Shown here: positions 11,236 to 24,191 of the stretch, piece after piece | Numbering within the stretch: the stretch's first letter is position 1 | Layout: the number at the start of each line of letters is the position of its first letter | Origin: Microplitis mediator | Lineage: Eukaryota > Arthropoda > Insecta > Hymenoptera > Braconidae | DNA: 64,000 nucleotides | Assembly: GCF_029852145.1 (NCBI RefSeq) | Contig: NC_079978.1 | Span: 13,457,828-13,521,827, forward strand | Reading direction: 5' to 3' | Program-made: the position numbers and the translations under genes | The notes under the pieces: model-generated | The model's database searches: none | What the model saw: the letters and a program-made list of their open reading frames with translations, nothing else | What the model was told of the DNA's origin: nothing

Positions 11236-11865
11236 GATCTTATAATCTTGACTCTTATGGTGTCAATAATTGATGCTTTTACCTTAACTAAATAAGACAT
11301 AAAATTAAATTATCGTTTATATCTTATTCTTGAGTACTTAAAGCAACTATAATGGGAAATACGTATGTATATAGTTATTTATGACTGAGGTTTAGTTGGT
11401 GGTGAGGTCTATTGTTGGTTCAGGAGATGTCGTACAGCGTGCAGTGGTTATAGGTGGTGGTGTGGTGTGTTAGCTTGCCCTTCGCAGTGAGGGAGTTTCT
11501 AGGCTCACTCGCTGTTGCTTCCTCTTGGCCGAATGTCGTTGCTTCATAGTGCTACTGACTCGTAATATTATGTAACGTAATGCAAGCATTGTACCCTAGC
11601 TAGCGTGACACTGAATTACGAGCTGCGGAAGGTGAGAGGTGGCGCTTACTTCCTGTTGTAATATAGTTTCAAGCACAATGGCGTCTGCAATAGGCCAAAG
11701 CACTTTTATTTCATTACATTTAATATTTATTATTTAATATAACATCAATTTTATAAATTTTATTTAAATAATTAAACTTACTCTTCATGTATTGTAAAAA
11801 AAGCGGTGTTCAAATGAACTCAAACCGGTGTAGCGGTGCTACTTAGTGGTGTAATCCAACTGGTG
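11236..11865. other. spacer with GC-richer patch
   Basis: Between about 11390 and 11690 the composition is clearly less AT-rich (GGTGGTGTGG, CCTAGCTAGCGTGACACTG, GAGGTGGCGCTTACTTCC). No reading frame or splice-bounded exon is convincing. It might be unrecognised regulatory DNA or an old repeat. Confidence 0.4.
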
Positions 11866-12663
11866 CACAGAAAAAACATTTAATGACGCTCTTGCATGAG
11901 GCTTACTATTAGATAAAAATTCAAATTTTAGATTTTTGGCAAGAATGAATCAATAATTATCGTTCTTGAAAATTTCAGAGTATGTTGTCGATCATTTGAA
12001 AAAGTTATTTTACTCTTCCAAGAAATTTTACTCTTCCAATGAATAAAAATCAATGTGATGAAATTTTACTCACAATGACGAGTAAAAATTACTATTAGCG
12101 ACTAAATAAACACTCTTCAATGTAATTTTTACTCGTAGGTAATGTTAAGAAGTTGAAGATTCATTTTATAAAATTTACATTGAATTAAAATAAAAATTAC
12201 AATCAATAGGTTGAAATTTCTATAAAAAATCTAAAACCATCTAATCGCATTAGAATATGACTTGAAATAAAAATTTTGAAGTAGAAAAAAAATTACTCGT
12301 ATTGTGTTGAAAAAGAAAAGATACAAAATATTTTTTAATTTTAAAATGAATATCAGTAAGTTTAAAGAAACGCAATATTGGGGAGTAAAAATTAATACAC
12401 GTACGATAAAAATTGGTAGATTGAGATAAAATATCGACATTAACAGATTAAATATGGGATCCTAACAGAGTTTAGAATAATAGAATTATACCACTTTATC
12501 TGCTGTGTAAAAAATTACTCACTAGTAGAGTAAAATATAGTCTAATGATATTAATATTTCAACTAAAAACATTAAGAGTTGAAATAAAAAATACTAATTT
12601 TTCGAAATGGCCCAGGATTACTCGAAATTGCAGAGTAATTTTCATCATGAAATTCTTTCTGTG
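11866..12663. mobile_element. CACRGAAA-TIR element (GAGTAAAAATT family), copy 1
   Basis: It starts CACAGAAAAAAC and ends TTCTTTCTGTG. The interior has many ACTCGTAAAAATT-type words and is homologous to 40510-41372 (for example TACTAATTTTTCGAAATGGC / TACTAATTTTTTGGAATGGC). Unlike its relatives, this copy has no TA flanks. No coding capacity. Confidence 0.65.
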
Positions 12664-13807
12664 GAGACTTATATTGGTTTCTATGTGGTTTTTGACCCAT
12701 TTGTGAGGATTCTATGGGAACTTTTGAATAGGGCTTACAAACTGAAATCTTTATTTTTTTCGTCGCTTAAATTGAAATTATAATAAAAGTTATCCATAGC
12801 TGATTTAGCGTATTGAATCGGTATAAACAAAATGCTATCGACTTTTAAAAAAAAATTGGAAACAATGTATCGTCATTTGCTTTGTGATCAATTTCAATAT
12901 ACTATTAAGTTAAATCCTTGGTAGGATGTGGATTCCTTATGAAAACACGTTAAATCCACCCTTGTAGCTACAACAAAAGTCATCAATTCAATCGAACTCA
13001 TAAACTGAGACCTAATATCTATATATACATATATAAATATCTATACATGTATGTCTAGATACTTTAATCTGTAAACTAAGCAAAGTTATTTAGTAAAGAG
13101 AATCAAATGCTCCGAAATTTTAAACAAGTTGAACATAGTAAATGTCTCAATTAACTTGACAAGATATAGGTTTAGGGAGAGAGCTTTAAACAGTGATCTC
13201 TTTCTTACTTTACCTAGTGAGAGTGCTTTCGGAATCACTACTTCAGTTCCGTACCTCTTTCAATCCTTCGGGCGTTTCTACATCGCAACGACTAAATCTA
13301 CGATACAAGTTTCACTTCCACATCTGTAACTCGAATTAAACTTTGACTTTCACGATGAAGATTGAATCTAAATCCAACTTGTTGCCGAATTCACTCGAAT
13401 ACGTGGCTTTCTACAGAGAATTAGCTTACTATTTAACACGAGCGGAAAACCCTTAAAAGTTACATTTTCTTTTTGTTTTATATATACTTATTTCTTTTTT
13501 TTTTAAATACTATAATGGTTCTACGAAAGTTGACTATTGGAAAACTGGTTGGATACAGAAAAACTTTTTCAATAAAAAACATTAGGGATCACAGAGAACA
13601 GCCTTACAAAAAAAATTTGTTGCTGTTAATGTACACTGCTGGTAAAAAGTAAAAGAGAAAAAATGGCAGGTAACGAAATGAAACTAAGTTTACGAATGTC
13701 ATCAAGTTTTAATGCGATTAAAAGATTTTAAATCGATTATTGTTTTTTTTTTTTATAAAAAAAAAAACAATATGTATATTAGACTGAGCCAAAAAAATCG
13801 ACTATTT
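12664..13807. other. spacer, mostly unique-looking sequence
   Basis: No recognised repeat ends. 13080-13460 is less repetitive and contains a 66-codon frame (13129-13329) that matches nothing I know. It could be a conserved intronic element. No gene is called. Confidence 0.35.
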
Positions 13808-14573
13808 TTAACTTCCCGCTAAGAAAATTGGAAACTTTCAAAAATTCGGGAAGTTATTGGTTTTGGTCCGATTTTCGAAAATCGAATTTCTAAGAGATCT
13901 TGACGTTCTGAGGTTCTAGGAAGCTATTCTGACTAATTTCAAGATGATGTCCGAGTGTATGTATGTACGTTCGTACGTACGTATTTAAATATCTGTAACA
14001 TTTGAACGGATGACCCGATTTTGATTGTCAAGGTGGCATTCGACGTGGTTTGTCAATATCTAAAAGCTGTAAAAAATTGAGCTTGATCGGTAGAGTGCGT
14101 TCGGAGATATTCCAAAAATAAAATTTTTTCAAAAATGTTTTTTTTTTTGATAACTTGTAATGTGCTCGATAGATTGATTCCAAAATCAACTGGGCTCTGA
14201 AACTTCACAAGCCGCGTCGAACGCCACCCCAACCATTAAAATCGGTTCATTTGTTCAAGAGAAACCGTTGTTGAAAGAATTAAAAAAAATCTTATTTTAG
14301 TAGTTTTGAAATTTCTCAAAAACGACTAGATAAATCAATTCTTAAATGTAATCAGCTTTAGGACTCAATAAAACACGTCGATTGCCACCTCAACCGTCTC
14401 AATCGATCAATTCGTTTGAGAGATATCGTTAGAGAAAAAATGGTAAAAATTTTTTTTTTCGAAAAGAACGACACACGAAAGTATTTTCGAGCTCGAAGAG
14501 CTCGACAATGTATTCACAACAATTTTCCGAGTTTCAGGAGCTCAAAAACAGCGGGAAGTTTTGGGGCTGGCCC
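13808..14573 (+). repeat. family A repeat, copy A3
   Basis: It has the full hairpin end (TTAACTTCCCGC ... CGGGAAGTTA) and tandem modules. It breaks off in GGGGCTGGCCCC, before the usual GGTTAACCGATAG end, so it is slightly truncated. The GT microsatellite is replaced by TATGTACGTTCGTACGTACG. Confidence 0.8.
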
Positions 14574-15057
14574 CAAGTATTACTTAATACATTATTCTTC
14601 AAGAAATTCACTTTGAGGACGAATGCAACAGCCAGTCTTATATAAAATCTACTAAAAAACAGAATTTGCTATGTTACAAATTTTACCACGCTGATGTCCC
14701 TCATTTTCATTGATACCTCATACTATCACGTCATTTGATTGATACCTATGCTCATTATAGTCAGTATACTTCAAAGCTTGGATATTGTAGGTTGAAGTGT
14801 GCGGGAAGTATTTATTTTTCTCGTTGTCAGTATCATGGCAATTAACTTTGAGGATATTATTATTGAAGTTTCCAGAAATGAATAAAAATGAGGTTTTTAG
14901 TAAACTTGTCGCACGCAAATTTACTTTTTGCCGCATGCAGATTATCGTATAACCCACAAAAATGTCGCGGCTATAGTTGAATCAACAAAAAAGCTACTTG
15001 GGGAACAAAACAGCGAGCACTGAAATAGTAGTCATATCTCATTAATAATAAAAAAAA
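14574..15057. other. spacer without recognised gene
   Basis: AT-rich sequence. A minus-strand 79-codon frame (14718-14957) is unremarkable and not called. Confidence 0.35.
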
Positions 15058-16578
15058 GGCCATTCGGCAGCCGAAATGGAAGGCAGATTTTCCAATTAAT
15101 CTATATAAAAAGTTTCATACATACATATCTTGTGATACATGTTAGTGTATAGTCATGATATGAAATTAGCCTCGTTTTCTAAGAGTGAGAGTAAAAAAAG
15201 ACAACGACTATTTTCGATAGAGAACTTCAGATAGTTGATTTGACAAAACATTATATAGGTAATGTACTAAACTAACCTTCACGTAAACAAAGTATAGTAA
15301 TTTTAATTAGTATGAGATCATAATTGTAATTACTATTACGATAGCAAGATCAGTTATAATTATAGGACGTACAGGTACGATTGAAACAGCATAAATAATA
15401 AAAAAAATACTTTTAAAATATTAAATAGCAGTGAAATTTACAGGTTACTTTGTTCACACTATAATACAACTGACAAAATTGTATTATAATGGGAAATGCA
15501 TAAGTTATGTGAAATGAAAACAATATTTTCAACAATTTTTGATTCCATTAAAATTTTTAAGGCTATCAAATTATTGGAAGAAATGGTCAAAACATTAAGT
15601 TTAAGGTCTTTAATTAAAGCTTATTGGAAATCTTTCAAATACTTTTTACTGGAGTTGTCTATCAGTTTTAGTTTTAATGTTATATGAACTTCAACAGTGA
15701 ATAAAAACTGATTTTTTCGAAAACTCGTGGAAATTTCAAACAGCCATAACTTCACAACTATTCAAACGATTCAGCCCATCTTTGAACTTGATCAAGATAA
15801 TCGCCTATAGAATAAGTGTGAAAAATTTCATTAAGATCCGATAAGAACTGTAAGTGCAATCGTAATGACAAGACCAGTTATAATCATACGTCGTAGAGGT
15901 ACATTTGATACATCATAAGTAATAAAAGAAATACTTTTAAAATATAAAATAGCTGTGAAATTTACAGGTTATTTTGTGCACAATAAAATACAACTGACGA
16001 AATTTGATTATAATGGGAAATGCATAAATGATGTTGAATGAACACCATATTTTCAACATTTTTTGATTCCATTAAAATTTTCAAGGCTATCAAATGATTT
16101 GAAGAAATGGTCAAAACATCAAGTTTAAGGTCATAAATTAAAGCTTATTAGACAAGCTTTCAAATACTTTTTACGGAAATTATCTATGAGTTTTAGTTTT
16201 AAAGTTATATGAACTTGAAAGTGGATAAAATTTTTTTTTCCTGAAAAATCGTGGGAATTTGAAACAGCCATATCTTCTAAACTAATCGAACGATTTAGCC
16301 CATCTCCGAACTTAACCGTGGTAATCGCCCATAGAATAAGTGTAAAAAATTTCATTAGGATCCGATAAGGATTCTAGGCGCAATCGTGTTCTCAAAACTC
16401 GGTTCTATTACATATATAAATTTATATTTATAAATTTATATACATACATATATAAATTTTTCAACGAATGGTATTTTCGAACTCTACTCAACTAATTATG
16501 GTTGTGACAAAATTCCTTGAAAAATCGATCATGAGGACAAATACAATACCTAGATTTTTAAAAAAATCTACCTAAAAA
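15058..16578 (+). repeat. family B repeat, copy B1
   Basis: It starts GGCCATTCGGCAGCCGAAAT and ends AAAAAATCTACCTAAAAA, with a short inverted GGTAGATTTT/AAATCTACC match at the ends. The interior contains a ~500-bp module present twice (about 15390-15860 and 15900-16380), marked by AAATTTACAGGTTA and AATACAACTGAC. It is homologous to 31219-32743. No coding capacity; class unknown. Confidence 0.75.
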
Positions 16579-16595
16579 GTATGTTCAATTCGAGC

Positions 16596-16682
16596 TATGT
16601 TGTCGATTACCCACACGAGCAAATGAGCGCACTCACTTCGTTCGTGCGCTCAACTTTGCTTTCGTGGGCAATCGACAACATA
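16596..16682. repeat. 87-bp hairpin H1
   Basis: TATGTTGTCGATT pairs with AATCGACAACATA, and the stem continues through GAGCGCAC/GTGCGCTC with few mismatches. The apical part read on the minus strand is CACGAACGAAGTGAGTGC, nearly the same as in hairpin H3 (30187-30261). It could be a small foldback transposon or a precursor-like hairpin RNA. Confidence 0.75.
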
Positions 16683-18020
16683 CCGCACTAGTTGTACAAT
16701 ATACTATTCCACCACTAGAATATCATTTTTTTTTTTTTAATCTCTATTGATTAGCTTTTGCTATTCGTGAATATTTTTCGATTAATAAGAAATATTAAAA
16801 TTCATCTCCCAATAATTTATTGGAGTGTCAATAAAAATTACATTTTCCGCCTTAATAGTCCTGTTCTACTATATTTATTCCGCAATCATATCATAAAACA
16901 TTCACGATGGTCTTGTTTATACAAATTGACAATCCTGTTGCTGCCACAGGAAAGTTCTTTTTGGAAAAGATATATTTTTTCATGCACGTTAATGGAGGAA
17001 ATATTATCTTAAATAAGAATATCTGCATGTTATGCATATTCTTGCATAGTCAAAAATATGTCTTTCTTACAGTTTTTTGGCTCTTCTTTAAAATTTACAA
17101 AAATGGCATTGGGTCGTCTATTTTTGGAAACGACAAAAAAATAATATACGTTCATTTATTATTTTTTTCAAGTAACTTTGATTCGCCAAATATTATAAAG
17201 AGCTATTGAAAATATGTATGAAACATATAACATGACAAGTATATCAACAAAATAATTAATGCTGAATATTTGGTATACAAAGGCGACGTTACTCAGGGTG
17301 AATTTCTATCTAGGTTCTAGGTTCTCGATTGGCACAATCCCCGGTGGAATGTCGACGTGAGATTAAACAGTAGTTCCTAATTAACACATGGGTTAATTTA
17401 CGTTATCACGATGTACCAATGGCCTAGCCTTCCTCTTCATTCTCAATACACTAAAGACTATAGATAATAGTACATTAACGTTAAATAACCTCCAGTAATA
17501 ATCTAAATTTGATATATGTATGTAAAATATATAAATATAATCGTTTCATTAATTATTTAACCATGAACTTAAACAAAAAAATAATATATGAAAATATATT
17601 TAAGAAGATTTAATTAAACAATACTTAAATAATTTAATTACTAAAGTTCTCGTCTCTTACTATGATTACCGTAGGAGGTCTCGGCTCTCTTTAAACCTCA
17701 TCCTTGACTATGTCTAACTGACACACTTGTCTTGTACTATATGCTCGTAGCTAATGGCGTTGAATTAGCGCGCTTCAGCGAGTTAATTTCACCAGTTCAA
17801 CTACATTTGTCGTTTTAACAGCCTCCGTGGGATCAAGCTTGATTAAAATTAAACTAGCCATCGTCGCTGTCAAAGGTCGGAAAATTTTCAAAAGAGACAA
17901 CTTGTTTCAAACTATCATCTATTTTATAACTTACGTACGGGGTATATTTAATGTGTTAAATTTATTAATTAATTTTATTTTATTTTATAATATTCTGTGT
18001 GAAAAAAAGTGTTTTTTTTT
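16683..18020. other. spacer, partly unique-looking
   Basis: No repeat ends are recognised. 17280-17460 and 17640-17890 are less AT-rich and non-repetitive, so they are candidates for conserved intronic DNA. Short frames (16758-17209, 17827-18024) are not convincing. Confidence 0.35.
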
Positions 18021-18521
<501 letters not shown>

Positions 18522-18522
18522 G

Positions 18523-18679
18523 TTAACTTCCCGCTAAGAAAATCGATGATTTTCGAAAAAATCCGGAAGTTATTGTTTTCACCCCGATTTTCGAAAATCG
18601 AGTTTTCATCAGATGTCGACGTTTTGAGGTTTTAGGAAGCTATTCTGACTTTTTTCAGAATGATGTCCGAGTGTCTGTA

Positions 18680-18778
<99 letters not shown>

Positions 18779-19275
18779 ATGTGAACGCTATATAACTTTT
18801 TAACTAATAAACCGATTTGAATCGTTAAGGTGGCAATCGATAGAATTGATGGCTATTAACTTTCCTGAAAATTTTAGATCATTGGATCAAGTAGACTCGA
18901 AAATCTTTGCAAATTACGAAAAAAATTAATTGTTTTTTTTTCAGTTTTTTATTGATTTCTTAGAAACGAGTCAAACGATCGACTACAAAATCTAATCAGC
19001 TCTAGAACTTAATAAAACGCGCCGATTGCCGCCTTATCCATCTTAATCGGATAATTCGTTCGAGAGTTATCGCGGGAGAAAGAAATGGTAAAAAACGGTT
19101 TTTGGCGAATATCTTTGAAACAGCTGAGCCAAATTAATTCAAAATCTGATCAGCTTTAGACTTTATTGAAACGGGTCAGTTGCTACTTCAAACATAAAAA
19201 TCAGATCATTTGTCAAAGAAATATCGTGGGAGAAAAAAATGCTAAAAAACGGTTTTTTCCGAATATCTTTGAAAC
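18523..19275 (+). repeat. family A repeat, copy A5
   Basis: Same order as A1, with its own (TG)n at about 18685-18777. It ends in the third tandem module (GAATATCTTTGAAACGCAAC). The terminal stem has decayed. Confidence 0.8.
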
Positions 19276-19283
19276 GCAACTTG

Positions 19284-19474
19284 ACTCCCGATCCGCGGTT
19301 TGTTAGTCTTGGCCTAAGAGCTTGCCAATCTTCAACTCCCGATCCTCAGTTTGCTAGTCTTGGCCCAAGAGTTTGCTAATCCTCGACTCCCGATCCTCAG
19401 TTTACTAGTCTTGGCCAAAGAGTTTGCCAATTCTCGACTCCCGAGCATTGAGCTGCTAGTCTCGGCCTACGAAT
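19284..19474. repeat. 51-bp minisatellite, ~3.7 units
   Basis: Units start with ACTCCCGA at 19284, 19335, 19386 and 19437, an exact 51-bp period. Each unit contains TAGTCTTGGCC and AGAGTTTGCCAAT. It abuts the end of family A copy A5. Confidence 0.95.
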
Positions 19475-19618
19475 CAATTTTCTAACAAATTTGTTAGAGT
19501 TTGTTAATAATTTTATTTTTGTTCGAGTTCAAATAACTTTAAGCAGTAAATATCATGATTTCATGTTGTTCTAAAATTTCACATATCTAACGATTATACG
19601 ACAGCCAAATAACAAATA

Positions 19619-20382
19619 CAGTCAAAACCGTTTTTAGTGACGTCGCTTAAAACGACTAGCCGGATATTACGACGAAATTTCGAGGTCCCGTCTGAATCCT
19701 ATGTAAAACTTTTAAGCAGAAAACCGCTTATAGCAACATTGCTTATAACGACAAATCGTTTATAACAGCTATATTTAAGATATCGTTTTATGGAAATGCA
19801 TCGGTCATAGCGTCCGAGAAATGCATTATACTTATTTTTCATCAATTATACGCATGAACTCATCAAATTCTTTTACACGGTAAGCTTAGAGAAACTCGAA
19901 ATTCCATATCAGTTTATCGTCTTACAAGTTACAAGAAGCAATTAATAATACCAAAAATTAGTGAAGCACTCAGTGCAATTACGGTATTAAGGAAATATTT
20001 AGTAGGCAACAAACAGTTTATCATAAATAATAACATGTATGATGAAACATTAACTATAATACATAAGTAAATGCAGGGTTCATATGCACAGTCTAAGTGC
20101 AAAAAGTAAACTAAAATAACCGATTTTCTTCAGTAATAATAAGAATTTAATTAATTTATTTGATTATTTTTTAATTAAAACATCAAGTTATAGTTAATGC
20201 ATTATTAAATGTAACATTGAAGATGATAAATGTAAATGTGGTTCAATAAATGTAATGTATTGTTCTTAAAATTGTCTAGCGGTTTTTTGTTGACTGAACA
20301 TAGCTTTTGGTTATAACGACTATCGGCTGTAACAACCATAAACCGTCGGTCCTTTCGAAGTCGTTATAAACGGGTTTGACTG
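19619..20382. mobile_element. pogo/Tigger-like MITE
   Basis: Its ends are CAGTCAAAACCGTTTTTAGT and, inverted, CAGTCAAACCCGTTTATAAC, flanked by TA on both sides (19617-19618, 20383-20384). CAGT-starting TIRs rich in TATAACGAC with a TA target site are typical of the pogo/Tigger branch of Tc1/mariner. It is 764 bp long with no transposase, so non-autonomous. Confidence 0.8.
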
Positions 20383-20436
20383 TAGTACTTTAAAATCCCC
20401 GGCTTCTATGAAAAGCCTTACAGCCTAGTGGATAAG

Positions 20437-20485
20437 AGACGGGCATGAACAGGCATGATCATGTCTGACCATTTTTTCCCGGGCT
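20437..20485. mobile_element. CCCGGG-element fragment (one end)
   Basis: GGGCATGAACAGGCATGATC followed by TGACCATTTTTTCCCGGG matches the right end of the elements at 1-688 and 56162-57023. The rest is missing. A tRNA A-box-like AGCCTAGTGGATAAG lies just upstream. Confidence 0.65.
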
Positions 20486-20504
20486 GTAGAAACTGCAAAA
20501 CTAA

Positions 20505-20690
20505 AAAAACACACGGTACTTACGGTGAAAATTCCATAAATTGCCGTATTTTACCGCAACTCACTGTAAAATACCGTAAATTACCGCATGCTCCTGTAAA
20601 TAGCAGCAAACTTGCCATAGAACTTCCGTATTTTACGGTTAATTACGGAGGGCGGTAAATTAACGTAATTCTGATCCACCAGGGTTAATA
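20505..20690. repeat. ACGGTAATTACCGT-word element
   Basis: Built from ACGGTA/TACCGT words (GTAAAATACCGTAAATTACC) and ending near CTGATCCACCAGGG. The same words form the 66-bp palindrome at 36275-36340. Confidence 0.6.
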
Positions 20691-21429
20691 CGAACTTCAA
20701 TATGGAGTTCGTACGTTGACATAAATACGACTTTTCTTATGAATTTATCCCGATAATTTTTAATCAGATCAAGAAGTAAATGTTTATGATAAAATGATCT
20801 CATTACAAATTAATTATATCAAGTATGACTTCGCAGAATATGATATCAACGAGCAAAAAAATTATCGATCATTGATTTGTCATGTTTAACTCAGTTAACA
20901 ATCATAATATTATTCTTACATCTATAATTTGATTAGTGGGTAAAAATTTATGCACTTTGTTCAGTTTAATGAAAGTGATATTGCTTATTTTATAGGTGAT
21001 AAATTTGTTTTGCATACCTCATAACGCAAAGTATTTGAGGTAGTGCATTACTCTTCTCAACATGTCAAAGTCAAGCAATTATCCCGACTTAATTTGCCTC
21101 TGTTTCATTTATGTTGTAATTGTAAGGTAATACAAGTACACTACTGTCAAGAGAAATGCTCTTAATATTACACTCGATGTGTTTATAACACTTATATTTT
21201 GTTTAATATTAAAAAAAAATTGTTCGTGGATGTCCAGATGTCTGTATATGTGTGTATGTGTAGATGTGCTACGATTACATCCGAAAAACTTAACGGCTCA
21301 GGATCTTTTTTATTAGCTTTAGAATGACACCAGCCTGTGTGCTATTCGAAATGACGGTTTACTTCGGTGTCGTCTAATTATAATTAATAAAAAATATTGA
21401 AAAACACTGGTTAATATAGGCATATTTTT
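20691..21429. other. spacer without recognised gene
   Basis: AT-rich, with no ORF or repeat end recognised. Confidence 0.35.
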
Positions 21430-21504
21430 ATGGTTATAGGATGTTCAGCTTTTGGCCGCGTTCAGACTCTGTTAGCCAGGCTTATAAATATGTACACGCA
21501 TGCG

Positions 21505-21695
21505 CTGTACCCCAGAGAGGGAAGTACGACGGGCCCAGGCTTGACCCAGGCTTGGTTCAACTATGTCGAACTCTGGACCAAGCTTGTAAGCTGGCCTAGT
21601 TCCAGCCTTGGTAGAAGTCTGGAATGATAACACCGTGCCAAGCCTGGTTGCCAGCCCTGACCCATGCTTGGTTGCTGGACCTGGCCCATGCATCG
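21505..21695 (+). repeat. CCAAGCTTGG-word repeat, copy 2
   Basis: A run of imperfect self-complementary words: CCCAGGCTTGACCCAGG, ACCAAGCTTGTAAGC, GCCAAGCCTGGTTGCCAG. It matches 6380-6465 in inverse orientation. Confidence 0.65.
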
Positions 21696-21699
21696 ACAA

Positions 21700-22129
21700 A
21701 ACAAATAAATTTAATTAACAAAAAATTTGATTATTATTAATCTAATAGAGTTTGTGATCACTAACGTTTAAACTATTTGAGTGAGGTAGATGACGTGAAA
21801 AAAACTCGGTATAAATTCTGTTGGACCCTGGGCGCGAACTGCCGTCCTTCTGATTGCTGGGTTTGAACGGTTAGCATTCTCGTTTGCTTATCAGGCTAAA
21901 AGTTATTCTAAATTTTATTATAATTGTAATGAGAGGAATTTTTTCTTGACTTACTTAAAGTACCATGGAACTATAATTAAGAAATCCATTTGACTGTAAA
22001 AATTTCTGATTCCTTTAAATATGTTGTTTACTGGCTAAAAATTAAAGCACAGAACGAATTTTTTATTTCTTCATCAGTTATTCTTTCGTATCATAATAAA
22101 TATACTATTTACACCAACGCGTTCACATA
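21700..22129. other. spacer with B-box-like motifs on minus strand
   Basis: Around 21825-21885 the minus strand reads GTTCAAACCC and CAGTTCGCGCCC, two B-box-like motifs. No clean A-box or cloverleaf is present, so this is at best tRNA-derived debris. The remainder is AT-rich with nothing recognised. Confidence 0.3.
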
Positions 22130-22132
22130 CGT

Positions 22133-22203
22133 GGGTCAGCGCAGTGGATAGCATCAAGGATTTTGAATTGGAAGGATGTAGGTTCGAGCCCAGCAGTCAC
22201 CGG
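22133..22203 (+). other. tRNA-like sequence (pol III boxes)
   Basis: GGTCAGCGCAGTGGATAGC (A-box type) and GGTTCGAGCCC (B-box) are at tRNA-like spacing. The acceptor stem does not form. Probably a decayed tRNA or SINE head. Confidence 0.55.
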
Positions 22204-22449
22204 AATTTTTTCATCAATCAAAAGCATGTTTACTTTTTCTGAGTCATGCTTCTAATACGTTAGATCATGTTTTGGATCAAATTAAAATTTGTTTTTGAAT
22301 AGGGATTGTTTATTAGGGAACACTCAGGTCTTACCCAGTTGGGGACGTAAAAGAATTGCTTGATCGGACCCATGTATCTTCTGCGTTAAATAATATATAA
22401 CCTTATATATTTGACTAATGCAGCTGAACAAATCCCATACGAAAAAAAT
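22204..22449. other. AT-rich spacer
   Basis: Nothing recognised. Confidence 0.3.
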
Positions 22450-22455
22450 ATATAT

Positions 22456-22483
22456 CCGGGCAAATCTGCATATATGAGACATA

Positions 22484-22526
<43 letters not shown>

Positions 22527-22557
22527 CATATATGCAACATATTCCAGATTTGCCCGG
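22456..22557. repeat. hairpin with CCGGGCAAATCTG arms and (TA)n core
   Basis: CCGGGCAAATCTG and CAGATTTGCCCGG form a perfect 13-bp outer stem. The interior holds ATATATG words, a TA microsatellite and the palindrome GTTGCATATATGCAAC. CGGATATATCCGG follows directly. Probably a minimal foldback element. Confidence 0.75.
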
Positions 22558-22573
22558 ATATATCCGGATATAT

Positions 22574-23110
22574 ATGGGGTATTCCATGCCAAATCGAGCA
22601 CTTTTAACAGCGACCCTTTTCGATTTTATGAAATTTATGTATCTTTCTCTGCACGGCTGCTCAATTTTAAAACACAGTAAGTGAAAAATTTTTCAAAATC
22701 AATTTTTTAGTATATTTAGTTCCAGTAGGGTCTTATGGACAAGATTCAATCCATACTTAAAAAATTTTATTTTTGTCAGTTACTGTGTTTTGAAATTGGG
22801 CAGCAATGCACTATTGGAAACAATTTTCAGAATTTTTTCAAATTTTTTTACCCAACCAAAAAAAAGGTACGAGATATTTAAAAAAAATGTTTTTTTTTTG
22901 TTGAATAACCATAACTTTTTTGAAAATTAACTTATTAGGATGTTTTTTTATTTTTAAATTTTTGTTTAAAAATGTACTTTTTAGAAAAAAAAATGAAATT
23001 AATACTTCGGATTCATATCCAACGTTTTTTTAAACTTTTGGAAAAAAAAACGAAAATTTCGAGATGATTGACATTTTTGATTTTCGATTTTTTGTTTTAT
23101 AAAAACTTCA
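22574..23110 (+). repeat. family E repeat, copy 1
   Basis: GGTATTCCATGCCAAATCGA, then ACCCAACCAAAAAAAAGG, then ATAACCATAACTTTTT in AT-rich DNA. The same order occurs at 56011-57775, where it is interrupted by the CCCGGG element. No coding capacity. Confidence 0.65.
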
Positions 23111-23166
23111 GTATTTTCTGCAATTTTCCTGTAATTTGTAAAGTGGCATTTTTTTTCTTTCTATTT

Positions 23167-23311
23167 TTAACTTCCCGCTAAGAAAATTGTAAATTTTCAA
23201 AAATTCGGGAAATTATTGTTTTCACCCCGATTTTCGAAAATCGAGTATTCATCAGATGTCGACGTTTTGAGGTCCTAGAAAGCTATTCTGACTATTTTCA
23301 GAATGATGTCC

Positions 23312-23370
<59 letters not shown>

Positions 23371-23832
23371 CTCTTTGTAACTTTTTAACTAATGAATCGA
23401 TTTGGATGGTTGAGGTGGCAATCGAAAGAGCTTGTTGGCCCTCAACTTCCCTGAAAATTTCAGATCATTTGATCAAGTATACTCGAAAATATTGGCGAAT
23501 TACGAAAAAAATAAAATTTTTTTTTTTAGTTTTTTATTGATTTCTCAGAAACGACTTGAACGATTGACTTCAAAATATAATCAGCTCTAGAACTTTATAA
23601 GCCGCGTCGAATGCCACCACAACTATCACAATCGGTTAATTTGTTCGAGAGATATCGTTGGAGAAAGAAATGGCGAAAAACGGGTTTTTCCAAATATCTT
23701 CGAAACGGTTGAACCGATCGTTTTAAAATTTCAATCAGCTTTAAAATTCAAGAAAACGCGTCGATTGCCACCTCAAACGTCAAAATCGGTTGATTAGTTC
23801 AAACGATATCGGCGATAAAAAGTTAAAAAATA
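23167..23832 (+). repeat. family A repeat, copy A6
   Basis: TTAACTTCCCGCTAAG end, (TG)n at about 23316-23367, then two to three ~120-bp modules. It lacks the GGGCTGGCCCGC end, so it is truncated. Confidence 0.8.
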
Positions 23833-24190
23833 ACATTTTATGATATTTTTTTCGGATAATTCAAGATATAATGTGCTAAAATGTGTCTGAAATCGTACTA
23901 ACTCTTCCTCTTTATAGTCTCTTTCGATCATCAGATAATGTCATATAACTCGTTCCTTAGTTTTAAACACATTGTCAGCGAAAAATTGAAAAAACCCAGT
24001 CTTTAATGTTTTTCTCGGATATTCCATATATTATTGCTCTGACCTAAGTCAAAACTCATTTAAATCTTGATTTTGATCACTGATATTAATTTCTGCTTCA
24101 ATACGTTTATTTCAGAGAAAATAATCGAGAACAAAAATTTAAAAGCCGCTTCGTCATTAATGATTTTCGATTCTTAACTTTTTAAACTCT
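23833..24190. other. AT-rich spacer
   Basis: Nothing recognised. Confidence 0.3.
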
Positions 24191-24191
24191 A

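Noticed and set aside
22324..22680. Overlapping Tyr-Ile rich ORFs
   Set aside because: They are readings of a TA microsatellite hairpin.
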